Shown here: one piece after another, positions 55,193-64,000 of the stretch
How the letters are laid out: each line of letters begins with the position of its first letter
How positions within the stretch are numbered: the stretch's first letter is position 1
Translations under genes and position numbers: made by a program
The notes under the pieces: model-generated
Databases searched by the model: none
What the model was told of the DNA's origin: nothing
The model's input: only the letters and a program-made list of their open reading frames with translations
Assembly: GCA_038501195.1 (NCBI GenBank)
Contig: JBBPUQ010000003.1
Location: 186,001-250,000 of the forward strand
Reading direction: 5' to 3'
Source: Nemania diffusa
Taxonomy: Eukaryota > Ascomycota > Sordariomycetes > Xylariales > Xylariaceae
DNA: 64,000 nucleotides

Positions 55193-57587
55193 AGCTTTTA
55201 ATTTCTCTTCTCTGCTCGTATCGTTGGGATGGGATATATAGGGATGAAATAAGTCTACAATACACGTCTTTTCCACTTTCCGATTCTGTGTGTCAACAGT
55301 TCACAAGGTGAATTTTAAGCTGGATAGTTCTCTTACTTCCTCTTATACATCCTTAAACATCTCCCTCTCCCTCATGCCGTCATGCAGATCTGCTTTCTAA
55401 TATGCCAACACGGCGATATCTACAACCCGATTCGGCGGACGAACGAGGTCCGATGACAAATGCGACTATTGGGTCATAGTAGTCACCACTACAAACACTC
55501 TCGTCCGTAACGCGACTAAAAAGAGCCAAGGTCTGCCGCAAGAACTGGAAGGATGGAATAACACAACCTTGCAGATTGCAGCGAAGATGGTAATTTGCCC
55601 GCGAACCTAGCCTTAACAACCGGTGAGGGTGGGCCATTATGCTAAGTGGTTAGCCGAGTTGGAGATGCTGAAACCACGAAACCCTACGGAGTTTGTTTTT
55701 ACTAGAGATTATACGATATTGCATACCTAAGATGCTAAAAGACAGGTCTTCGGGAGCAAGTTGTGATCCGAAGTCCATTTTATATGGTGATGGTTATGGA
55801 TAACCAGGACAGGATTACTAGATAATATATATAACTGTTCACACTCGTTACAAGTTTCGCGCAGTGCTAGACAATAGTCGCAAAAACAAAGATATATACT
55901 TTACCCTACCTGTTTCTTCAGCTAGCTACCGATCTAATGCATATCGTCAACATCCCAAGTCTAAATTGAGATGTTTGGCTAGTACGCCTAGGAATGTAAT
56001 ACTAATCTCACAACGTCACCATGATCCTATCAGCCCGACTGTCACACAGATAGGAGCCAAGGTTAAACAAAGACTTTCAGCTCTCACTTAGCATTGAGAC
56101 ATACTAATATTTGGAAGGAACTAGATGCGAGAATCTGTACTCTAAGAAGTATCATAGTTCGGCCTGCCAGTGATACCAGAAACGACTTATTATAAATAAG
56201 CTGTCAACTTTCCATATAGACTGCAGAAGGCTAAATACGTTTTGAGGCTTCTTATTTCGTGGGGGGGATTCGTAAATAAAGTATTCTTCTAAGCTCTTGA
56301 AACATAGCAGCTATGTTAGACAAGAGGGCGCAATATGGTAGACATCAAACCTCTCTTCTCTAGATTCTCATGACACAACTAGATATACTAATATAGTGTG
56401 TGCGTTCAGGCACATAGGGGGTATGCTGTCTCGGCTTAGTTCACTGATCTCTTCCGTTGATTCCTCCCCTATAATATATTTCTAGCTAGATGACGGCTCT
56501 TCCAAAGCTTGTACCAGTAGTCAGGCCGTCGGTTCTTTACACAAAACTCAATTATTTTACTACAAAGTTTTCAAGAAGCCCTTAGATAGCTTCGTGATAT
56601 GAGCTTCTAGGGATCGGAGAGTGTTTTTGTATGATTTTATTCAACGCAAACGCTATACATTGATAAAAAGTATTGTTGAAGTAATCTAGCTTAAGATTTT
56701 ACAATTCTCAAACCCTTGTGTGACTAGCCGTGAAGATAATAAAAACTTCCCACCAGAATACTACATATTTATTGCTTATTCCCTTCGGGGTGGTTGTGTT
56801 AGTGGCTCTATGAGATTTAGAAGTCAATTTACACGTTCACCATGACTCATAAGAACCTTAAACGTATTTATGACGACTTCTCTGTTGACTCTGTAACCTA
56901 GCCCGGTATTTCTAAGGAGCTGGATGCAAAATAGGTGTCAGGCGATAAAGTGACCAGACCTTATAGGGTGCTTATATCTATGGATGTGGCTATATATAGG
57001 GGACCTTTGATCCTCCTTATAGATCTAGAAGTTCAGGAGTCAATGAATCCTTCTATAAGCCTTATACTACACTGTTTTCCCTAGCTTCTACAAGAATTGT
57101 CGCAAAACGACGCCGTTACAGCAATAAGGCAACAACGGCCTATGTAAGTCTTCTTTTATCCGTGATAGGAGTTCTATTCACTCTGTGACCTAATATCAGA
57201 GGAGGGGGTCACAGAGTGAATATAAGTCCTATCGTAGCTAGGTAGAAGGTGTAGTGTAGGGCCCAATAGATAGATTCATTGATTCCTGGCCTCCTGGATC
57301 TATATGGGGGACCGAAGGTCCCTTATATATAGCCAAATATAACCACCCTATAGGGTCTTGTTACTCTGTCACCTGACAGCTAATTCCCCGGCGGACAGTA
57401 TGTCAAAGCATTACACTACGCAATCTGTAATGGTGCAAACACAACCTACTTCTAAACGGACTTGGGAATTTTAGTAAATTAAGCAACGATACAATAAATG
57501 GGTTGGATGCTTAAGTGTGGTAGAATTAGGGTGGAGGAGGATTACATATCCAGTATCCATACTCCTTCTCCACAGAAATCAATCAAA
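55193..57587. other. Long spacer containing a fold-back element
   Basis: About 2.4 kb of moderately A/T-rich DNA. Its only clear structure is the inverted-repeat element at 56936-57378. Open frames here have no recognisable product. Confidence 0.5.
56936..57378. repeat. Fold-back (inverted-repeat) element of about 440 bp
   Basis: The two halves are imperfect inverted copies of each other. The ends share TGTCAGG (56936-56942; complement at 57372-57378), followed by AGACC-TATAGGGTG-TTATAT, GGCTATATATA-GGGACC and TCAATGAATC on both arms. The centre is a strong hairpin: ATTCACTCTGTGACC (57176-57190) and its exact complement at 57207-57221. It extends outward with few mismatches through GATAGGA-TT. 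No coding capacity and no clear target-site duplication. Probably a MITE-like fold-back element near tRNA-Gly. Confidence 0.65.
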
Positions 57588-57658
57588 GCATCAGTGGTTT
57601 AGTGGTAAAATCCATCGTTGCCATCGATGGGCCCCGTGTTCGATTCACGGCTGATGCA
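57588..57658 (+). tRNA. tRNA-Gly (anticodon GCC)
   Basis: Intronless 71-nt cloverleaf. Acceptor stem GCATCAG (57588-57594) pairs with CTGATGC (57651-57657), with discriminator A57658. The A-box region is TGGTTTAGTGG. Anticodon stem CATCG/CGATG encloses TTGCCAT with anticodon GCC at 57620-57622. The T arm contains GTTCGATTC. The sequence closely resembles the eukaryotic tRNA-Gly(GCC) consensus. Confidence 0.95.
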
Positions 57659-57668
57659 ACAAGATTTC

Positions 57669-57673
57669 TTTTT
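57669..57673 (+). terminator. RNA polymerase III terminator of tRNA-Gly
   Basis: TTTTT eleven bases after the discriminator, as expected for Pol III termination. Confidence 0.65.
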
Positions 57674-60600
57674 CAATGTTCTGTTTTTGCTGGATTCTAT
57701 AATTTTACACTAATGAAAATATTGTTATTATATTGATAGAGTGTAAAGGAAGGATATGAAATGACCCCATTCTGATCGAAAGCATATTAACGATAGAGAA
57801 AACCTAGATAGCAAAGTTACATAGAACCTTTAGTAGGAAATATTTTTTACAACATCGTTGCCAAAGGTAATTTATAAACAAGACTATATGTTATAAAGTG
57901 CGCAGCTGTCTCCTCGCGTCCTATTTTGTTTCCGGAACGTTGCTGCAATTATAATAACTTAAACTCATTTATAAGCTGTAACGTGTATAGTCATACAAAT
58001 CGGACGTAGGTATTTTACCAGGGAAAAATACGAACTAACGTAGAAAAAAAGGCTGTAAAGCAATCCGTGGATTTTCAATACGTTTTCAACCCGTTTTCAA
58101 CGCTGAGCTGGTGGGGAGTGTAGTATCCTGGGCGTTTCACCTCTCTTTTGCATCGGATGGTACGTATATCGAAGAAAATAATAACATCAAACCTGATACT
58201 CAGCTACTTTCAATACCACTTAAACTCCTCATTGCTAAACACGTAAACAGAGCACTCTACAAGCTACGGCTAACTACCCATTGGGCATCAACGTGTCGAA
58301 GGGTGCCAATCGGGAACTTACGGGCTGACTCCTCAATAGGGAACTTCGCGGGACTGCGCGACCTGGCTGTCGGGACGCCCCATGACAGCACTCGGAGATA
58401 TGCACGAGACAGGCCGGGGTGAGCCGAAGCCCAAAGGGAAGATTGCGAGGCCAAGGATTTCGCATTAACCACGATGGAGGGGTGTCTTGCTACTTGATAG
58501 GTATTCAGATTCTGCACATATGATAAGCTCGATCTCATCTAGGCGAATGAGGATCGTTGCGGGGTTCGTTGCAGGCTTTTCATACAGCTGCCTTGCTTTT
58601 GCCTTTGCCTTAGGGTAGAAGGTATTGTACTGAGGCATCAAGATGAACCAGAGTATCTTGCGTATTTAGTGGCGGTTGGTATGGCGAACATCTTCGCGTT
58701 CGTAGGCATTACGCACTGCTGGCTTCCGCGGAAATTGGATTATCGCATTGCGCCGTATTGCGATGTTTCGTTCTAGACGGGAGATAATGACAACCATCGG
58801 ATATTCCGATCCTGACGGGCTTGGAAGCAACAGGCGGAAGCCTTGTAAGTTGACCCATGTTCGCTATAAGCCACAAGCCACAATAATGAGGGTAATCATG
58901 CGCTTGTTACTCTCGAGTACTTGGACTTGGACTATTGACAGCCGCTTATTGCTGATCGTGATATTACTTTGAGCGCAACATGACGCCGAATCCCGTATCG
59001 ACTGTCCCGGGTCCCGTGTAAGATGATGAAGTGCTTATCCCGCCGACGATCCGCCCGCCACGGGGCTGAAGTGTTATGGAAGGGATGAGACATCACAAGG
59101 CTACAGGTAGGTAGTAGTATGCGGGGGGGTGTGGTCAGAAACTCGCCTCGCTGATACACACCATCAGCTCAGAACTCAAGCCATCCGCTTAGCTTGGCAG
59201 AGCACAGCTGAAACAGGGCGAGAGAGCTGGTGAGGGGATTTAAAAAGATTTTGCGGGCGCTAGAAGCTTTCTAGAAGGTGTCGGCACGCTCTATGCAGTA
59301 AGGTATCGTTTACCCCGGAGGTCGGCCTGTCTGTACCTATGTCCATGCATGATGCATCGCGTGAAGGAATGTGGCCAAAAAGCAACCTCTGAGATGTCAG
59401 ATTTGATGACATTCGGGACGAGGCCGGGATGACGTACCTTTGTATACTTGCTCGCGTGTATACTGGTAAAGCGTACTCTGTACTAACGTGAAATACAGAC
59501 CGTAGACGGTAAGTATCACACTATGTAGGCACTACTCGGAGGGGGCTGACCTGCATTCCGTACAGTGCTGTACAGTGCTGTACAACACACAATCGTATAC
59601 GGTATCCCCACATTCCTCTTTTGGATATTAAAGCATCCTAACTGGCCAATGGCGGACTTAGCATATTTTAGCGTGCTAGAGTCATGCAGGCCGATGTAAC
59701 CGGCTCATGCAATGGGGTCATGCAATGCACGAGGTCGCAACGAAGCAGAGATGTTTTGAACATGATTTGTTCGCGTAGACTTCCCCTGAACGGTAAGCTT
59801 CTAGAAGCCCAATGGGCCAAACTGTCGGGGAGAGGTCGGACCCTACATACAGTAGGTAGGCTGTTCCTACGCTATGGCATAATACGCATACGTTTCCCTC
59901 TGTCTCTGCATATACTATTGTATTATGCGTATGTACCGTATAATACTTACCTCCTCGGAGATGTAAAAACTAAAAACGGCCTCATCAACTTTTCTCCTTG
60001 TCGCATCCTTGGCAACGCTAGGAGCTCTCTCATCTCGGCATACAGGTACTAGGTATATGCACACTCCGTCATTCTACGAAGCTCGCCATCGCACTGCACC
60101 AGAAGCGGTACAATGTAGTCGACTGATATTGACAAGCCTTCTTTCAATTCGGGGTATTTGAGCGAGTGGGATCGATATCCTATACCGAGTTGTATACCTA
60201 AATGCGAATTTAATTACGGACATACGCAATTATTGCAGTGAGAATTTTTAACGTTACTAGAGCTTCACAGCAACGTCAACGAAGCGTCGTCTTATACTAC
60301 GGTGAGTAAGGATTGGTTGGCTGCTGGATCCTGGTCGATACCCTACTAATTCACCCTGGACCCCCGTTTTGAGGTCAACGTGAATACCCACACTGCTACT
60401 GCGTAGATGCACTGGGTTACAACGCTGGCTGTCAGGGCGGATGACCTCGAAAAAAATGTCCGAATTAAAAAATTTCTGGAGCGGCGAGTTTCGGAGACTT
60501 GCCTCCAAAGGAATGTGCGATTCATGTTGGAGCGAGGGCCCTGATGCCATTCAGTGGGAAGAAAAAAAAACAAGTCCGCTTTCGGCGACATCTCGCCATC

Positions 60601-61177
60601 ACCAACGGAGGCGCCGACCACATTTAAACCCTGCTACTAACGAGTAGTGCGTGACGAACTCCTATGTAAGCAACTATCTACAGCAATTGCAGTAGGTAGA
60701 TACTTACCGGCCTGCGCCTGATTTTTCCTGTAGGTTCTTTTTCAAATGCTCATATCCGCAGGAGACAACAGACGATCTCTCGTCATGACGGGGCCTAGAT
60801 CGCTTTCACACAACATCCCAATATCCTCCAGCATAGAGGCTAGCGAAGTTGGACCAATGCGCCATGATGGCTGCAACATGGCTACAAGCCACATTGCCAG
60901 AGATGCCTCCCGACTCATGCGATTATCTCCTGCGCTAGCGACGATTACAGTATTTGCTGTATACGTCTGGCCTTCATTTTGACGTTTTATGTACCGGATG
61001 GAGGCTTTTGTTTCCATCTCCCGTCTCAAACCTGCATATTGAGTTTGTCACATTACCTGGCTTACTTCGGGGTTTCTCACCGTCCCGGTGTACCCACTTG
61101 AACCTTGGAGCCTTAGACTGCTAGAAGGTATTACTGTAAGTGTCTGCTACTCACTGCGGCCTAGTTTACAATGAATT

Positions 61178-61204
61178 AAAAATAAATAAATAAATAAATA
61201 AATA
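61178..61204. repeat. AAAT tetranucleotide microsatellite
   Basis: About seven uninterrupted AAAT units in the sequence AATAAATAAATAAATAAATA. Confidence 0.8.
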
Positions 61205-61431
61205 ATCGAAGAATTCATTTATTCCTTGAGACAGCCTTTCTTTTCAATCATCGCGTAGACATACTGTAGGTACTATGGTAGGGTGCTGTACGTAGTATCT
61301 TACCAAAACACCAAAAACACCAAATTTACCCCACTTTATATGTCGGTCGACAAGTTAGCAAAGCCTGCGTACGATTGCTCAGTTACTTCGGTAGCTGCTA
61401 CAACTGTAAGTGGCAAGCGGCAACAATAATA

Positions 61432-61468
61432 ATAATAACAATAACAACAATAACAAAAATAATAACTG
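61432..61468. repeat. AAT/AAC trinucleotide microsatellite
   Basis: Interleaved CAA, TAA and AAT units (CAACAATAATAATAATAACA and onward). A second similar tract lies at about 61600-61652, and TTATTATTATTATT on the same strand near 61703. Confidence 0.75.
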
Positions 61469-63535
61469 TCACATCTAAGGTCTAAGCCTTTAAACCACTA
61501 GAACATGTTCTTCGTACAACGCCAAAAGGGTACAAGATACCAAGATGTCGCATCTTGGTACTCGGCAGGCTTATATTAATAGGTCGTGCATGTAGTTGTG
61601 ACAATAACAATGACAATAATAACAGCAACAACAACAATAACAATAACAACTATTTCTTTTAAGTCGCTGATCTGTTGTATAGCTAGCAGCTTGGCCGCTT
61701 ATTTTATTATTATTATTTAGTATAAACAAATATGAAAACTAAAAACTAAAAACAAAAGTGGGAAAAAAATAGGTTTGTCGGTATTGGTACTCTATGGTAT
61801 GCATCTCGAGAGACAATCAGATGTCAGATGTCACGTTGCCAAGGATTGGCGCATAACGCCGCCAAGGATTCGATTGCCTGGCTTTTCACGTCCGAATGCG
61901 TGTCGAGCTGACGAGCTAGTTAGCTGAGGAGAGGCTTCCAAGATCCGACACCCTCTTTATTTAGTTGGGATTCTTCCATACTTAGAGCGCAGTATAGACT
62001 ATATACTGTGCTAGTGTAAGGATAGCTATATGCGTAGATATGAGAGATATATTGGATGTTCTTATGACTATTTGGTACATAGCAAACTTGGCCGCTGACG
62101 CCGTGCCGGGAAATATTATATCTACGTACCTACTAGAATATTGTACCTAGGTCTGGGTAGGTAATCGGTAGCAGGCATTAAGAATCGCAAATTTGCTATG
62201 TACTGTACTTATAATTGGAAGGTAGTAAAAGCTAACGCTTACTTGTAGATTCCTGGTAACATAACACCGATCCCGATATCCCGTTCTAGGAACTCCTGTG
62301 ACGACTGTAGACCCTGTATGGTGCTGCATATGCGTACATTGTACGAACCTGCGGTGACGACTGGCAGTACGACTCAAGATCTGCCAACGAGCCTCTCCTG
62401 ACTGGCTAGTCGACGCCGAACGACACATATGAGCCCACAATCGAAAGCTCACGGCCCATTGTTTCCACTGCCTGGTGGATGTGTTTACTGGTGTTTTACT
62501 GCGTCTAGCTCGCTGCGCTAGGGGAGAATTTTGGGCTTGGCCTGCCCGGTTTCCGCTGCCTAGCGTGGTGATCTTTTGGCGAGTGGAGCCTGAAAATGGA
62601 AATATTTCTCACCCCCCGCATGTCGACAGCGGCGGCGCGTGTAAGTGGTAGGATTACCTACAGAATACCTCTTACCTGCCTACCAACCTGCCTACATACA
62701 CTAGGTACGCATACTTCTTGCCTGAAGATGCCTATATACTACCTAGGAACGCTCTAGTAGGTAGGCAGGTGGCGCTTTAAAAAACCACTTATACGCACAC
62801 AATACACCTTCTTTTCCCCGAACATGCACCTTCGTTTACTATTGCCTACGACGGTTACACAAGACCAAGGCCGCCTCCAGGTAGGCTAGCTATATATACT
62901 ATTGAATTCTAGAAGACAGACCGAAACAGCACAGTGGGAGAACAAACGGTGTGCAGCCAGGATCCGGGAGTTTATGTAGAAGAACAGTACATACGTACAG
63001 CGTAGAAGGACGACGACAGACAGGGTCGAGTAGGTAGTTAAAACCAAACGATCCGACAAGATCTGGCATCGCCTTTCAACCGGCCTTCATTAGCGGCGAA
63101 TTGCGTGCCTCGTTTCTCTCATTAATGAGGGGCAACATTGAGCAAGGTTGTGTGTGTAAGTACGCATACATAGGAAAAGTACTTCGGCGGTACAGCGAAC
63201 GAAAACGGAGCGAGGAGGGGAGTCGACCGCCGAGTACCGTAGTACGTAATGAACTGTATGTCGGCTACCTTGGCCCTGGCGGCTTCTTGCTGCTGAACAT
63301 ACTTGTACGTATTCTGTATAGTGCCTACCTACCGTACAGATGCCGTACAGATGTAGGTATTTTGTACTTGCATGCCTCTCATTCTGCACACTAGTAGATT
63401 CTACCTACTGCGCACATACCTGCTACCTACTGTACCTACTCAAACGGCAAGCCACCTGGGCGGGCACGGAGGAGACGAGACGAGCTAACGAGCTACCTAA
63501 TGAGCATCGACGCAACGGGCAAAGGTCGCCTTGTC

Positions 63536-63615
63536 CACGTCCACATCCACATCACATCCACCTATGCGTACCCATCCACATATACATCCACACATACCAT
63601 CCACGTCCACGACCG
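63536..63615. repeat. Degenerate CCACAT/CCACGT hexamer tract
   Basis: Repeated CCACGTCCACATCCACATC-like units, diverging into CCATCCACATATACATCCAC and ending in CCATCCACGTCCACG. A minisatellite-like tract without coding support. Confidence 0.6.
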
Positions 63616-64000
63616 GCTGGCGGGCTGGCTCTCTGTCTGGCTGGTGGTATATTTCAATTACATAAAACCTTGCTGCGCATTTCCTCTGCTCTCCTTCACC
63701 CAAACTTGACATTGCCAGTCCCCCCCTCTCTTATCACTTGTCTCTCGACACCGTCCTGCCCATTGAAGTTTGGAGAGATACCTACGGCACTATACGCTGG
63801 ATCGCCCTTATCTCTGCCACCCCTCCGAGAGCACTTGTGTTTCCCTCTGTGCTTGCGAGCCTCTTACATAACATAGCCCACGCTACTGGATCCCGGTTCC
63901 CCAGATTATGTAGTGTGTTAGCGTTGTTGCTGATGCACCCGCGCGCTTCACCTACCGCTACCAAACGACTGTTTGCTGCCATCTGCTGCCTACCTACGTA

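Larger units (their letters stand above)
57674..64000. other. Gene-poor region of about 6.3 kb
   Basis: No open frame here has a recognisable domain or a convincing splice pattern. Overlapping frames on both strands at 58110-58540 and 60260-61030 have mixed composition and may be remnants, but I could not identify them. Simple repeats are listed separately. TACCTA/GTAGGTA motifs are dense at 62640-62770 and 63320-63440. Confidence 0.5.

Noticed and set aside
58111..58538. Overlapping frames on both strands considered as transposon ORF
   Set aside because: No reverse transcriptase, transposase or integrase motif could be found; frames are short and unconserved in look.

Overview
The window looks like euchromatin from a filamentous ascomycete (Pezizomycotina, most likely Sordariomycetes). 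Genes carry short GT-AG introns of about 45-250 nt, and many products have long disordered Ser/Pro/Lys-rich tails. The gene set (QDE-1-type RNA-dependent RNA polymerase, hydrophobin, a GH20 hexosaminidase, Fzo1, Vps2, Rio1) is typical of moulds. Spacers are full of TACCTAGGTA / GTAGGTA motifs. All exon structures were read by hand from splice consensus and checked for reading phase. Nothing was searched against a database.

Layout. 1205-5447 (+) RNA-dependent RNA polymerase of RNA silencing. 5.4-9.1 kb spacer with a decayed esterase relic. 9111-9632 (+) small secreted hydrophobin, facing 10278-12774 (-) secreted GH20 beta-N-acetylhexosaminidase. 13897-15632 (+) Rio1 ribosome-biogenesis kinase. 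16781-18299 (+) Csr1-like Sec14 lipid-transfer protein. 18499-20304 (-) secreted M14 zinc carboxypeptidase with a one-base frameshift. 21535-22500 (-) disordered protein with a SILK + RVxF pair (PP1 docking). 24458-28757 (-) large actin-related protein with an ADF-H domain and a PH-like tail. 31652-33594 (-) Ptc1-like PP2C phosphatase. 35824-37189 (+) Fe-ADH/maleylacetate-reductase-like enzyme. 37380-38328 (-) ESCRT-III subunit Vps2. 38.6-39.75 kb: two adjacent non-autonomous repeat elements. 40154-42991 (+) mitofusin Fzo1. 43834-43943 intron-bearing tRNA-Arg. 44861-45294 (+) small membrane protein. 45693-47450 (-) LIM-like zinc-finger gene broken by one stop codon. 48662-50743 (-) basic nuclear-type protein with a second SILK + RVxF pair. 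52429-53729 (+) epoxide hydrolase convergent with 53930-55192 (-) MDR oxidoreductase. 56.9-57.4 kb fold-back element, then tRNA-Gly. 57.7-64 kb shows no supportable gene.

The genes do not form a cluster or operon. Most are housekeeping (Rio1, Vps2, Fzo1, PP2C, tRNAs), mixed with secreted cell-wall or nutrition genes (hydrophobin, GH20, M14) and detoxification-type enzymes (Fe-ADH, epoxide hydrolase, MDR). The points most worth a second look are the two single-site gene lesions, the MITE with intact target-site duplication beside an almost pure A/T block, the two independent SILK/RVxF proteins, and a phase-0 intron that interrupts the membrane anchor of Fzo1.
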